A stretch of 64,000 nt of DNA from Adiantum capillus-veneris (lineage: Eukaryota > Streptophyta > Polypodiopsida > Polypodiales > Pteridaceae), in contig CM043971.1 in NCBI GenBank assembly GCA_014529385.2, positions 95,717,882-95,781,881 of the forward strand, written 5' to 3'. Under the pieces are notes generated by a model that was not told the DNA's origin, ran no database searches, and was given only the letters and a program-made list of their open reading frames with translations. A program made the position numbers and the translations under genes. Shown here piece after piece: positions 42,866-54,649 of this stretch; position 1 is the first letter of the stretch, and each line of letters starts with the position of its first letter.

Positions 42866-43874
42866 TCACATTTGCTTCTTTCTTTTCGACTCACACAACA
42901 CCCACATGACCACCAGAAGTTGAAGCTTGATTTTCCTGTCTAGTACCTTGATCTCCTCGTATGTCCAATGCATAATCACTAGCTCTATTAGGAATCTGAT
43001 GAGGAAGTGGGAACATATCCCCTCCCATCCTTGGTGGGTTTGTACAATAAGTGCTAATATGACCCAGTTCACCGCAATTATAACAAGTGGGGATGAACCT
43101 TCTCTGTGACTCAAAACCGCCTTGTCCACGACCAGCATTTGCATTAGGCTGAGCTTCACATGCTTGAGCCATTCCCCTACCACATCCACGACCATGACCA
43201 CCTTCACCACCAAGAACACTAAGTCGTAATTCCTGCATCATGGTCATCATGTCTTGTATATTTTGTTGTAATTATTTAGTACTAGAAGCCCTTTGGATAG
43301 GTTGACCTCCAGCTTCTTCCTAATTCTCCTCCTTTTGGCTACCATTAATTTGCTCAGGGGACGCTTTTTCGTATTCATTAAGCCTTTGAGCTTTCCACTC
43401 TTTCTCTCTGGAAATGGTGACTGCCTCCTCAAAGGTGACGGGTCTTTTCAGTTGAACTTTGAACTTCAGACTTTCTTTTAGGTTTGCCACAAAAAGGTCC
43501 TTCTTTAACATGGATGGAGGGATCTTGTTTCCCAAAGCCCGGGCCCATTTATCCCATAAATGGGTGAAATACATGACAAAATCATCACGACTCTGATTAG
43601 CCCTTTGAGTGTACCTCAAAATTTCATGCCAAACTTCATCAGGTACTTCGATGAATTGGTATTGTACCAAGAAATATTGTTTCACACGATTGGAGTCCAA
43701 AACCACCCCTAGATTTTGTGCTTGCATCAACTCCTCAAAATTGTGTAACCAAAATTTTGCCTCATCCTGTAAACTATATTGCAACAGTCGCAACAATATA
43801 GCTTGGTCTAGTATATTGTGCATTAAGCAATTGACTTTCAATAAACGTCTGTGCATTTTCCTTAGGCAATCCAT
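42866..43874 (-). pseudogene. G1 copy 3 gag
   Basis: The frame 43874-43320 (184 residues) is the capsid-like retrotransposon gag domain: LLRLLQYSLQDEAKFWLHNF, DEVWHEILRYTQRANQSRDD, FVMYFTHLWDKWARAL and KKDLFVANLKESLKFKVQL. The next frame (43250-42891) has a Gly-rich stretch and the zinc knuckle CYNCGELGHISTYC (CCHC, complete), then GGDMFPLPHQIPNRASDYAL. A stop near 43318 separates capsid and nucleocapsid parts. Gag packages the element RNA into particles in the cytoplasm. Confidence 0.85.
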
Positions 43875-44138
43875 GAAACTGTGGAAACTCCTCTTCCATG
43901 TTTGATTTCCACAAAAACACTTTCTTGTGACGTCAAAAGCTCAAGGGATGTCGATGGATCGCTTCAGTACCTAATCCACCTCACACTGGGTAACCTGGCC
44001 CCTAGTGCTTGGCTTCACAAAACCTCACGACCCTTCAAAGGCTACAATCCAATTATACAACCACCTCAAGTGTTTTCCACAATTTTCACATACATAGGCG
44101 GTTGTCCATAAGGACCCACATCCCTTTTACATTCATTG

Positions 44139-44206
44139 CCTGCAGAATAGACATATTTCACAAGAATGGGAGCCTGCAGAATAGACATATTTCACAAGAA
44201 TGGGAG
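44139..44206. repeat. 34-bp tandem duplication near the primer site
   Basis: CCTGCAGAATAGACATATTT and the following bases to GGGAG occur twice in direct succession (44139 and 44173) without change. They lie in the G1 copy 3 leader, about 40 bp from the primer site. Confidence 0.92.
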
Positions 44207-44227
44207 CATAAGAGCACTTGCTCCTCA

Positions 44228-44245
44228 GTGGGGGCACCAAAACAA
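44228..44245 (-). promoter_or_regulatory. Primer binding site of G1 copy 3
   Basis: Directly next to the 5' LTR end, the minus strand reads TTTTGGTGCCCCCACTGAGG. Position and the TGG start fit a tRNA primer site; the tRNA cannot be named from the sequence, and it is not the initiator tRNA-Met type. Confidence 0.6.
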
Positions 44246-45491
44246 TGTTAGCATGCAAACAAGAAGGAAAATGAGAGCCTCTATAGCCTTGCACACACCA
44301 CACCGTCAGAAGGAAACACCATAAAACTGCGCAAAACACCTATGTAGAACACCTGTAAAGTAAAGCGGGAAACAGTCCTAACCCAAACCATGATTAGAAT
44401 TTCTGAAAACCAAGACCATAAAGATGAATCTTGTGCTGTGTAGACCTCCGTAGAGTATCCATATGCTTGATTCCGACAACAGACGAGAGAGTTACAAGCT
44501 TTCGAAGTTGGGGTATCTCTCAAAAGCTCCAAGAAAGCTAGTCTCTGTTAGGAAAAGGGGTGTGTAGGGAATTTCAGCTATTAAAAGGGGATTTTTTTTT
44601 CTCTTATCCCAAGGTATTTTCTCTCTCCTCTTAACCGACATGGTTCTCTCCTTGGGCGTCTTTTAATTGGTCCAATTTTGGCCTTTTTTGGGTCAAAAAT
44701 GAGCTGTCGATGACCATTTGACCAAGGAATGAGCTGGGGGCAAGTGTCCGGGGACCAAAAATATGGCCAGGCGCCAGTCCAAGCAATGGGAACTCAAAAT
44801 GGGCACCCTTCCCTCCCCCAAATTCCATGAGCCCTCACAAGCAAGGCAAGGAAGATCCATTAGCTCCTTTAATACACCCTTACGGGGTACCCACTCCCCC
44901 CCTTATACCCTCCAATTTCCACTTTCTCCCCCCCATGTGGGATTACTCCATTGCCACTTGGCATCACCCTCCAAGGGTCTCAACTTTCCCAAAAATTTCT
45001 AGCTTCTCCCAAAGTATGAGAGGACTTTTCATAAAATTTTCCCTGAGGTATACCTTGCTGCTCCGGTCACCGAATGACGCATCGTAACACGCGGCTCGAA
45101 TCCCATCACCTCGGCTATCTCTAGAAATATAAAAATCTAGCATTTATAATCCTAGAGCCCCAAGTTGGCCTAGTTTTCCTTCTCACATGTACCCATAATC
45201 ACCTTTTAAGTTGAGACCGCCCGCTTGGGATTCCCATAACTCATGATGTACAAGTCCGATTCACAAGCTATAAAGAACAAATGAAAATACTTATTAAAAA
45301 CCATATTTTGGAGTCTCAAACAATCCAAAACATTGGCATTCAAGCTTGGCAAAACCACACCTTTGTACATGAATTTTTACAAGGCCACTTCCAAAACTTG
45401 CAGGGCTATGTATACATATATACATGAGGCTAGTGGGCAAGCTGTTTGGCATGACTTAGTGACTTCCTTCTTATCCAAAAAATGCATGACA
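44246..45491 (-). repeat. G1 copy 3 5' LTR (1246 bp)
   Basis: On the minus strand it runs from TGTCATGCATTTTTTGG (45491) to TTGCATGCTAACA (44246). Direct comparison with the 3' LTR shows the same order of landmarks (TATA-like ATATATG near 45418, CGGTCACCG block near 45065, GTTACAAGCTTTCG block near 44490). Flanks: ACGT at 45492-45495 (read on the minus strand) and ATGT at 37545-37548. Confidence 0.9.
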
Positions 45492-46995
45492 ACGTGCATA
45501 ATGTGGAATCCAAATATCATAAAAGACAAATGCTTCTAGAAACCTTCTAACCTCAAAGATATTAGTGCATGTTTCTTTCATTCTTTCGATGGCATCTACC
45601 TTTGCTAGACAAGGTTACCTACCATACGGCCTGCACATGTGCCCCCACAATGAGCACTTCATTGACACCAAACATAGACTTGTTCTGTGACAAAGTAAGA
45701 TTCAATTCTTCAAATTTTGTCACAATCATTTATGTGATTTACCTATAACCTGCGACATCTCTTCAGATCCAAAGCTTCATCTTTCTCACTTTCTTCACAT
45801 GCTTTGATAGGCAAATCATTAAAGAAAGGCATTGTAATTTGATGAATAAGTCACGTAAGATCTTATTCATCCTATTTATCATATGTGCAACTAAGCTGGT
45901 TGCTCCCTATGGCAAGGTACATATTCTTACCAAACCTAAAGGTGTCCTCATGGTTGTCAAGTCTCTACTTTCTATTGCAAGCTGAAATTGATCATACCCT
46001 GAGTAGAGGTCCCCCATTGAGTAGATTTCCCTTACTCTACATGCCTGTTCAAACTCATCCACAATCAAATACGTACCTACATTTCTAATTGTCACCTTGT
46101 TCACTGGTTTCATATCTTTAATGAAGCGTAGAGCACCATTCTTCTTTGGAATTGTGAACCATCTGTTTTGAGTATGGAGCACAAGAAGGCTCCAAAATCC
46201 CCATTTTGATGTTTTCAATCAATAGCTCTACTAACTTGGGCAAATGAGCCTTTGGAGTCGGAATATGCCACATATTCCAAGGCATATGAGGTATTGCAAA
46301 AATTACAAAAGGAGCGATAATAGAAGGATCAACACATACTATTTCATGTGGCTCAAATGGAAAAGCTTTACCATGCTTTGAAAGAACTTTGTCTCCTCCT
46401 GTGTTAGAAACTCCTCACAACCAATCAGCAACTCTTGAAAAGACTCCTTTGTGAAGGTGTGACCAATCTTTTTAAGATTCCTCAAACGTGGTTGAAAATA
46501 AGCCTGCTCAATCTTTTCCCTGTTTTTGGGTGGTAAGGGTGAAGCTATTTGTTTCACTGTCTTTGCTACACTCTTGTATTTAGTTTCAACATGGACTTTT
46601 GAGCCAACTGTTTGCTTAAAACATTGGTTTTATTTAAAGGCTTCTATGACTTGATACATTTCCATAGAGCATAATTTCACAACTTCATTTTCAAGATGAA
46701 AACTAGACTCCATTATAGCATCAAGCTCACCCATAGTATCTACAAAAGAAACTTGCTCACACACACCAAAAACATTTTCACTGTGCTCAAGCAATCTATT
46801 TTCTAGACAGTCTTTTTGCACAATACGTACATATTTTCTCTCATATCTCTTCAAATCCACAAGCTTTGTAAAACATATTGATCCATGTTTTGTTATCTGT
46901 GAGTTTGCAAAAGAGACTTTTCCTATTCCTAGATCAGACGAAAACCTTCCTTGTTTTGTACCAATGTAGTCCCGATTCACAATGGATCTCTCCAA
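45492..46995 (-). pseudogene. G2 copy 2 reverse transcriptase and pre-RT region
   Basis: The pre-RT frames are 46995-46630 (including KLVDLKRYERKYVRIVQKDC) and 46557-46339 (SPLPPKNREKIEQAYFQPRL, KKIGHTFTKESFQELLIGCE). RT (46218-45907) reads LHTQNRWFTIPKKNGALRFI, DMKPVNKVTIRNVGTYLIVD, REIYSMGDLYSGYDQFQLAI and TPLGLVRICTLP. The catalytic Asp-Asp box of copy 1 (PFLDD) reads QCLSLMICL in the surviving frame here, so the frame is lost there. RT runs into the G1 insertion at HYA. Confidence 0.85.
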
Positions 46996-47289
46996 AAACC
47001 CATAATCTCTTTGTGGTCATGAAACTCCTTATTTCCCTTTGGAAAAGGGTGCTCTCAAAGATTGTCCCTATTTCTTTCGTGGTTCACACAAACATTAAGA
47101 AATTGAACAACACACTCTCCATCTAAGTTGCTTTTTATTCTAGCATATGCTGAAACATCATCCATTACCTTTGTTTCCATTCAAACTACTACAATTTAGG
47201 GTTGCCCAAGGATAAGATGATAGAAAGATGTGTCCTATACAAAGATGTTTTGGTCAATTTTCACATCACATATTGTCACATTCACACCT

Positions 47290-48810
47290 GGTCATGCTGC
47301 ATATAGTTCACCAAATGAGTTGTTTGCCACTTTCACCATCCAACCATGATCTGTGTCCATTGTCCATTTGCACTTGTTGTAGAGACTCTCTGACATTATA
47401 TCTATTTTTGAACCAAGGTCAATTAGGGAAAAAAATTGTTCTTCAAGATCACCTATTTTGACCAAAGTTTCTGTAGTAGTCCTTGCCCAATGACATTGTG
47501 AATAGTGGCTCCTAGGAATGGCCTCAGCTTCTTCATTGTCATTTGAAAAATGCACTTGCTTCACTCTTCTAGTGGAATGATAGCATCCTACCACACATTC
47601 ATCATCCTCCTTATCTCGCCTCTGCATCCCTTGTGTCTTCAAGGTTTCACCTTTAGCCTATGGATGAGAAACCTCAACAAGAGTTTGCCTCTTTCTCTTG
47701 ATGATGTCAACGATCTCCTCATGGAATTAACATTTTGCAATGCCAAGGACTTCTCCAAGAGTAGACTCAACCTTGCTATTCAAAATCCTATCCTCCAATA
47801 TTTTCTTTAAATACGTAGCCACCTCAATATCAGATTGTAGTTTATAAGTTGGGCCTTTTGGATTACCTTTTGTTGTCTCTCTCTTCTTTCCTGTCGTAGA
47901 CTCCTCCATGAGTATTTCAGGTGGAGATGCTCCTTGTGTTGGGGGTGTTTGAGAATGCATTGAGTCACTTCTTCCCCCACCTCTAGAAGCTCTATTGGAT
48001 GTTCCTTCATCATCATTCTCGCGTCTGTGCTTCTCTTCTACAATAGCTTAATTTTGTTTTCATTTTGTAATGTAGGCATGCACTAATAATGAGTCCATTG
48101 GATCATTCCATCCTGTTGCTAGGCATATGAAATCCCCTACCTCATGTAGGATATCCTTTGTAAGATTTTCTTTCCTACAAAGTTCCAAAACATTTGGCCA
48201 CAACTTACCATCACCATTATTCATAGAACCCTTGGATTGCTCAATCTTCGCTCCATAAGTAGCAGCCTCAACTACAAATACAACATGGTTAGAAGACATA
48301 TCCTCTACTAAATTTTGCATTCCTCCCTTCCCAAAGTTAACTCTCAAGCGTAGACGTGTCTCCCTTGAGTGGATCTTACCATTCTTGAAGAACACAGCAT
48401 TGTTTCATGAATCATCATTAAAACTATCATAGTCTCTTCTTACTTGATCTGTGCTATCACACCATATATACATTTGTTGACAAACCCTTCTCTGGTTCGT
48501 TGTCTTTGCCTTGAAGACGGTGTTGATTATTGTCCCTTTTCTTCAAACTTTGTAAGTTTTAGCTTTAATTCATGCATGCCTTTTACAATATCATCTATCA
48601 CAGATTCATCAAAATTTGGAGCTACAATAGAAGGTTTTACCATATTTTCATGATCCAAGGAGGTCGATGTAGAATAATTGATTAACATCTTGTCTCTTCT
48701 TCTTTGTCTCTTTGCAAGTAGTGAGATTGCATCTTCAACATCATTCCAATTAGTCTTTAGTCCTTGATCAACATTTTTGTCTTCAAGTAGAAGCTCCAGG
48801 TTTTCTTGAA
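47290..48810 (-). pseudogene. G2 copy 2 gag and protease
   Basis: Gag frames begin near 48810 (LLLEDKNVDQGLKTNWNDVE, then KGMHELKLKLTKFEEKGQ) and continue at 48395-48060 (KLWPNVLELCRKENLTKDIL, EVGDFICLATGWNDPMDSLL). A linker (47960-47727) contains KGPTYKLQSDIEVATYLKKI. The protease (47642-47292) reads VKIGDLEEQFFSLIDLGSKI with DIMSESL following. Asp-Leu-Gly-Ser stands where retropepsins have Asp-Ser/Thr-Gly, and EGxxVDIM-type context is kept. No zinc knuckle was seen. The N-terminus and 5' leader beyond 48810 are not resolved. Confidence 0.7.
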
Positions 48811-48837
48811 GTTATTTTTATGTTGCTTACAAGATTG

Positions 48838-49230
48838 CCTAGTCTTCCTCTAGGAGCAGGTGTAGGTTTAGGCTTATGTTTATGGCTAAGTACATTTAGA
48901 AATTAGTCCTCTCACTCTCTAGTGAAGTCTTTTCAAGGAAGAAAAGGTATCATTTTATAGGTGAAGGGAAGCCCCAAGGGTTACACAAGAAAGAGAGAAC
49001 TATTGTCAAAATGAGCTGGGAAAGTTTGAAATGGCTAGTCTTCCTCTGGGAGCAGGTGTAGGTTTAAGCTTATATTTATGGCTAAGTACATTTAGAAATT
49101 AATCCTCTCACTATCTAATGAATTATTTTCAAGGAAGAAGAGGTCTCATTTTATAGGTGAAGGTAACCCCCAAGGGTTACACAAGAAAGAGAGAAACTAG
49201 TGTGAAAAGGAGCTGGCAAAGTTTGAAATG
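48838..49230. repeat. 196-bp tandem duplication
   Basis: The unit beginning CTAGTCTTCCTCTAGGAGCA near 48838 is repeated from 49034 (CTAGTCTTCCTCTGGGAGCA) through AAAGTTTGAAATGG, with a handful of substitutions and one small indel. It lies just upstream of G2 copy 2 gag and may belong to its leader or LTR. Confidence 0.88.
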
Positions 49231-50699
49231 GTCTGTCCTTGCATGATGTGGGCAGACTGGGGTTCACCATTTTCATCATATCTCTCAACCGTGGCTCCAA
49301 ATAAAAATATAAAATAGGGGCAAAAAATTTAGCTAATGAGATACGACTCCCATTTTATATACTTTTTCCAATTCGGATTGGAACCTTGTGTAACTCCAAA
49401 ACAGGGTGTTTTTTTGGTAACAAAAGTCTTCTTACAGTCCCCTTAGCTTAGATATCCACTTGATTCCAATGGACACCTCATGAAATATGAAAGCATGACA
49501 TTGATCCTTGACAAAATTTTGTAATCATCCTCGTAATAATGCATTAAAATGAGTGCATCTTTGAAAATTATGCAAGCTAATGTCCCACTAGGATTTGATT
49601 CCTTCCTAGTAGCTATTAAAAAGAAAAAGATGAAAAATGCATAGAATATATATACATATATACATTGAAATTTACCCTAGATATAAAATCTAGCTAGGGT
49701 GTGATATGATAATGAGATAGTAGAAAGAAAGAACCAATGATTTTTTCCCCAAGTTAAAGAGGCGGAGCTATTGATGCTTTTTCCAAGAGTACTTTCTAGC
49801 GGTAAAGTAAGAATGTGTTACCCTTGAGATAAGTAGTAGGATGAGATACAAGGCTTATTATTATACTTAGATATGCATATATACATTACATGAAATATAC
49901 TTGTATCTAAAACGTTGCAAGGTAGATCTTGAAGCATTCATTCACACTATGCATGTGTCACAACACCACAACGCTTATGGACATTTCATTGTTTAAGTTC
50001 TCTTTATGAGTTGTGGTTCATATTTTGTCTGGGTGGATAGTATGTATTCATTATGAGCATGCTAGAAATCTATAAACAAATATGTGGAAGAGGAAACTTC
50101 TCTCTTTCATAGGGGGAGATTGCACTCTATTTCTGCGTCCTTCTAATATCGCTCTCCCCTTCCCTTGCATCGTGCATGTATAGCACTTCCCTCTAGAAGG
50201 TGTACTTGCATGTTCTCTTCTCTACCCTCTCTTTCTTTATCTATCTCTCTCAAATTGTGCAACAATATTTTTATTATTCGTATATGTAGCTCATCAGGTG
50301 TGGAGATCTATGGTTTTATGGCTCGTACCATATTATTTTTGGTATTTTGTAGGCCCTGTATGCCGCACTTAAGAAACACTTTCCTACGTTTGTTTTTTAG
50401 GACAAAAACGATTCTCTAAGGGGGGCCTAATGTTACGACACGAGTCCTATGAGCAACACCACCAGCACGCCCAAACAATGTGTATACTAGGGGGAAGCTA
50501 TAAGATAGCGTGGTTGGGTGGAAACTAGCACATGGCATTACTCTCCTCCTTTCAATTTCTCACCAATAAAAGGGACCCTTTTTCTATTCAATCCATATTT
50601 TTTTTTCAAGGACATTTTTTCAACACCCTTCTGTATGTAAAACATGTGAAAAAATACATGAAATAAAATAATCCCTAAAGTTCAACTCACATGATAGGC
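49231..50699. other. No gene seen; LTR-like edge at 50431
   Basis: No coding frame is supported. At about 50418-50431, AAGGGGGGCCTAA precedes TGTTACGACACGAG, the arrangement of a polypurine tract and an LTR start on the plus strand. An AATAAAAGGG TATA-like element follows near 50565. The upstream element body is not recognised, so this is a candidate LTR of an unidentified element. Confidence 0.35.
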
Positions 50700-52437
50700 G
50701 TTTTCTTATTGTAGATCAAACTTTGTTACTCAACCAAGAGAACATAAATTGGACTACCCCATTGGCTTTTCCGGTCACCAATTGAATAATGTTAAAAGAA
50801 ACTACCCCACTGCAAAGCAAGAAGGTTTAGCCATGATTTATGCAGTAAAGAAAGTTTTCTATTATCTTCTTGCTAACAAGTTTGTTTTTTATGTGGATCA
50901 CCAAGTGTTGTTATATCTGGTAAACAAAACATGTTCCATGGAAAGAATTAATTATGGTTATTAATTCTTCTTAATTTTGGTTTCACTGTTGTGGTGAGAC
51001 TCAACAAAATACATGTCATGGATGTTCATTTGTCTTGCTTACCCAATGGCAAAGCCCCTACTAGAGTTGATGATGAATTTACCGATACTCTTCTATTCAT
51101 ATTTGAGACCATGCCTAAGTGGAGTGAGAAGATTGTAAACTCTTTAGTTCATGGTTTTCCACCCAATGAGCCTTATAAGAATATAGCTCAAAAGCTAGTC
51201 AAGGAATGTGAACCTTATTTCCTAATTGTTGGAACTCTCTACAAGCTATGCAAAGATGATAATCTTAGATGTTGTGCCCATGAGGATGAGTATTTTTACA
51301 TATTACAAGAAGAACATATGGGCATAGTTGGAGGGAATTTTTCAAGAGAACAAACTGCTAGAAAGTTGTTACAATCAAGCTATTGGTTTCCACCTTATTT
51401 AAGGATGCATTACTTTTTGTAAAAGGGTGTGAAGAGTGCCAACATTACAAAACCACACAACAAAAAGATGAGATGCCCTTACATACTATTAAAGCAACTC
51501 AATCATTTGAAAAATGGGACTTAGACTTTATAGGTTCTTAATTAGTTTGGCAGCCTGTAACACTCAATCTCAGTAAATTACTATTGCCACTGACGATGTG
51601 AAAAAGTGGTATGAAGCTAAGGCTACGTGCAAGGATAATGCAAGGACAACATCTAAGTTTCTCTTTGAGAATTATATATCAGTTGTGCCTTTGAAATTGT
51701 GAGTGACAATGGTACCCATTTTGAGCCCATTTTTTATAAATGAAGTAATAGTACAAGCTTCATGATATCCCACCATAAGTCTACACCTTATTATCCAAAA
51801 GCAAATGTCCAAGCCAATAGCACCAACAAGTCTCTAATCTCTATTTTAACCAAGATGGTAGAGAGGCATCACATAGATTAGGATTTGAAGCTCGCGTCAA
51901 CTCTATGGACTTATCATATGGCTTATAAAGTGGCTATTAATTGCATATCATTCAAGATGGTATATGGACAAGAATCAGTTTTCCCATGGGAGTTCGTCAT
52001 TCCTAGTTTTTAAGTAGCTTCGCAAGATGTTGGAATGGAAACACTTTAGTTGAGTGTTTATATATCCTAGAAATTCTAGATGAAGAGATACAATTGACTG
52101 TAAAAAATGCACTTTTGGAGAAGGATAATAGAAAGATTTGATTTGACCATTATTTAAAGAACAAGCATATCAAGGTTGGGGATAAATTCCTTACGTATGG
52201 AGTGTTGAAATATGATGGGAAAGGGCCATTTAGAGTATGTGAAATTACCCACAAGGTACCATTTGTGTGGAAACTAGATATGGAGCTAAAAACATTGGAT
52301 TCCTCAATGGGAGTAAATTTAAAATATACTATGATCCCTTAATACAAGAGGAGCTATGTTCCATCCATCAAAAGAAGGTAGCCAAGGCACAAGCAAAATT
52401 GAAAAAGATACAAGACCAAGGTTGCTGGAATTAGGGC
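50700..52437 (+). pseudogene. Ty3/gypsy family G3 fragment: RNase H and integrase
   Basis: RNase H end: PIGFSGHQLNNVKRNYPTAK, EGLAMIYAVKKVFYYLLANK, FVFYVDHQVLLYLVNKTC (50749-50940). The bridge reads VMDVHLSCLPNGKAP (family: ADHLSR region). The integrase zinc finger has EEHMGIVGGNFSREQTARKL followed by CEECQHYK-like sequence across a stop at 51422. The core is broken (SDNGTHF-like near 51700, YYPKANVQANSTNKSLI-like near 51790). The tail ends near 52400 (EELCSIHQKKVAKAQAK). RT and upstream parts are absent. The 3' side is cut by the copia 3' LTR at 52438. It differs from G1 and G2. Confidence 0.82.
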
Positions 52438-52648
52438 TGTTAGAAAACACACACAACTTGGAGATGAAGGAAGCTCATGGCACACAATAGAGAGTGTAAT
52501 AATTAGCGTGCAATGGAAAGATGGATAGACCTAGAATAATAATCATATATACAATGCACCGAGGGAAAAACCTCCTAATGAGGAAAAATATGCCCCGGCG
52601 GTCCTAAGTGTGTTCACACACATCACTATCACATGTGTATGGTAAACA
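52438..52648 (-). repeat. Copia 3' LTR (211 bp) with polypurine tract
   Basis: On the minus strand the tract AGGAGGGAGGGGG abuts TGTTTACCATACAC at 52648, and the LTR ends TTTTCTAACA at 52438. A TATA-like GTATATATG lies near 52545. The size is within the short range known for copia LTRs. The flanking five bases on the left are AGGGC (52433-52437). Confidence 0.75.
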
Positions 52649-52689
52649 CCCCCTCCCTCCTGGACTGATGCAGTGAATGAGAACAGGCA

Positions 52690-53482
52690 CATGAGTAAAG
52701 GAAAGTGCCATGCCCTGAGGACATGATCAATCCACAAAGGGGAGTAAGCCCAAAGATTTTTGAAAAGCTTCAAACTTCTCATGAGATAATGCCTTTGTGA
52801 AAAGATCTGCAATGTTGTCCTATGTTGGCACATAAGCCAAGTTGATCTCTTGTGTCGAGAGTCTCTCCCTGACATAGTGATAATGCACCTCAATGTGCTT
52901 TGTGCGAGCATGAAAAATTGGGTTCCTTGCAACTGCCAATGCGCTCTAACTTTTAGTGTAGACAGTGTTGGCAGTGTCCTGTCCAACACCCAAATCAGTC
53001 ATAATGCGTGTGAGCCATACACACTCAATTGTAGCTGTGAAGACTCCCCTATACTCAGCCTCACAGCTAAAAGTGGCCATTGCAGGTTGATTCTTTATCA
53101 ACCATGATATACATGAACTGCCAAGCATGAAACAAAAACCACTTGTGGACACTCGTGTGTCAAAACAACAAGCCCAATTTGAGTCTGAAAAAGCATGTAA
53201 GTCTGGCGGCAATGATCCCCCCTTGGGATAAAACAAGCCAAGATGTAAACTACCACTCAAGTAGCAAAAAATCCTATTAGCAGCCTGCCAATGCTTAGAC
53301 CCAGGGCTATGCATAAATTTACTGACCTGTGAGACTGCAAACTGAATATCCGGCCTCGTGTTGCATACATAAATGAGGCATCCAATAGTAGTTTGGTAAA
53401 GAGTGACATTTGAAAAATCACCAGCATCATGTAGACTCAATTTCAATTTATTTTCCAAGGGACGGTGGCAATAGGTTTGCAA
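52690..53482 (-). pseudogene. Copia RNase H
   Basis: A 178-residue frame (53482-52946) reads YQTTIGCLIYVCNTRPDIQF, SKFMHSPGSKHWQAANRIFC and LHLGLFYPKGG. The RNase H core follows: DLHAFSDSNWACCFDTRVST, SGFCFMLGSSCISWLIKNQP and SCEAEYRGVFTATIECVWLT. DSNWA, EAEYR and the later ADIFTK-like end (in the next frame near 52800) are the standard copia RNase H landmarks. It ends just before the polypurine tract. Confidence 0.88.
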
Positions 53483-54649
53483 TCCTCAAGCCCAAACTTA
53501 CATAGAAATATCTCTATGTAGCTTTTCTGACACAAGGCAATACCACCATCACACTGCTTAAACTATATACCCAAGTTAAGATGCAACAACCCCAAATATT
53601 TCATCTTGAAAGTAGTATTCAAATCAGCCTTAAATTCAATAATGTGTCTCTCATTTGGTCCAGTGATCAGTTAATCATATACATAAAGAACCACAGTTAG
53701 AAGTACATTACCCTCATGATTTACATACAATGTGCTTTGTGTTGGACTATTACGAAAGCCTCGTTTGACCAGATGAGTGTTAGACTTCTCATACCAAGCA
53801 CGAGGAGATTGCTTCAAGCCATACAAAGCTTTTTTACATTTTTACACATTATCCTCTTGTTTTTTCTTGACAAAACTGCGAGGCTGCATTACATAAACTT
53901 CCTCAAATATGTCACCATTCAAGACAGCAGTAACAATCTGACTAATGTACATCCCAACCAAAATGAGATGCCGATGCACAGAGAAAACACACAGTAGTCA
54001 TACGACAAGTGGGAGAAAAAGTCTCTTCATAATCTATGCCTTTTTATTGTGCATAACCCTTTACAAGAAGTCAAGCCTTATAGCGATTAATCTCACCATT
54101 CGGCTTGCGTTTCAACTTGTAAACCCACTTTGTACCAATGGCCTTTTTGCCAGGAGGCAAATCACATAAAGTCCATGTGTCATTTTCTATAAGTGCATCA
54201 TATTCTGATTGCATGGCAACCATCCAATTTTTTGAATTATGTGCTTCATCAAAAGACAAAAGTTCCTCAACGCCATGTAAGCTAGACACAGCCAAAGCAT
54301 AACAATCTGATGCATAAGATGCATGGCGAGAGCTTGAATGAGTGTGACTAGACAAAGGTGCATCCAATTTACTATCATGCAAAGTATGCAACAACCATTT
54401 AGGCAAACCTCTAGCTTGCTCATTCTCATCCCTTTCCTCATCAAGTGCATCTTGTACATCTACATCAGTAATAGGCTGATTTGTAACATTTTCAGAAACC
54501 CCCATAGGTTGTACATTTGCCTCATTGGAATTTACATTCATACTTCCATCACTGAAAAGAGGCAACAAAGTGTCATAAATGTGTTGTGAGTTGACATTAG
54601 TGTCTCTAGTACATAACAACAAGGGCTGAACAGAATCTTCCACAACCAC
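53483..54649 (-). pseudogene. Copia reverse transcriptase
   Basis: The frame 54649-54071 ends with the RT start: MQSEYDALIENDTWTLCDLP, GKKAIGTKWVYKLKRKPNGE and INRYKA. The conserved continuation (LVKGYAQ-KGIDYEETFSPT) is interrupted by stops. The catalytic YVDD box reads YVYD followed by a stop at about 53674-53685, so one Asp is lost. An acidic/Asn-rich linker (QPITDVDVQDALDEERDENE) precedes the RT, as usual between integrase and RT. Confidence 0.85.

Larger units (their letters stand above)
37549..45491 (-). mobile_element. Ty3/gypsy element, family G1 copy 3, with both LTRs (7.9 kb)
   Basis: On the minus strand: 5' LTR 45491-44246, primer site, gag 43874-42866, protease and linker 42740-41723, RT (deleted core) 41720-41214, RNase H, second RNase H and integrase 41201-38825, polypurine tract, 3' LTR 38804-37549. 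The two LTRs are clearly alike (roughly nine in ten bases over the first 250 bp compared by eye), so the insertion is not recent. It sits in the RT of G2 copy 2. The RT deletion means it could move only with help. Confidence 0.92.
35985..48836 (-). mobile_element. Ty3/gypsy element, family G2 copy 2 (minus strand), split by G1 copy 3
   Basis: On the minus strand gag and protease (about 48810-47290), pre-RT and RT (46995-45492), the inserted G1 element (37549-45491), RNase H (37548-36834) and integrase (36830-35985) are in order. Joining 45492 and 37548 brings RT codons for HYA directly to VDPLYQL, as in G2 copy 1. The flanks of the insertion carry ACGT and ATGT, a 4-bp duplication with one transition. 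It is truncated at 35985 within the integrase end. Confidence 0.85.
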
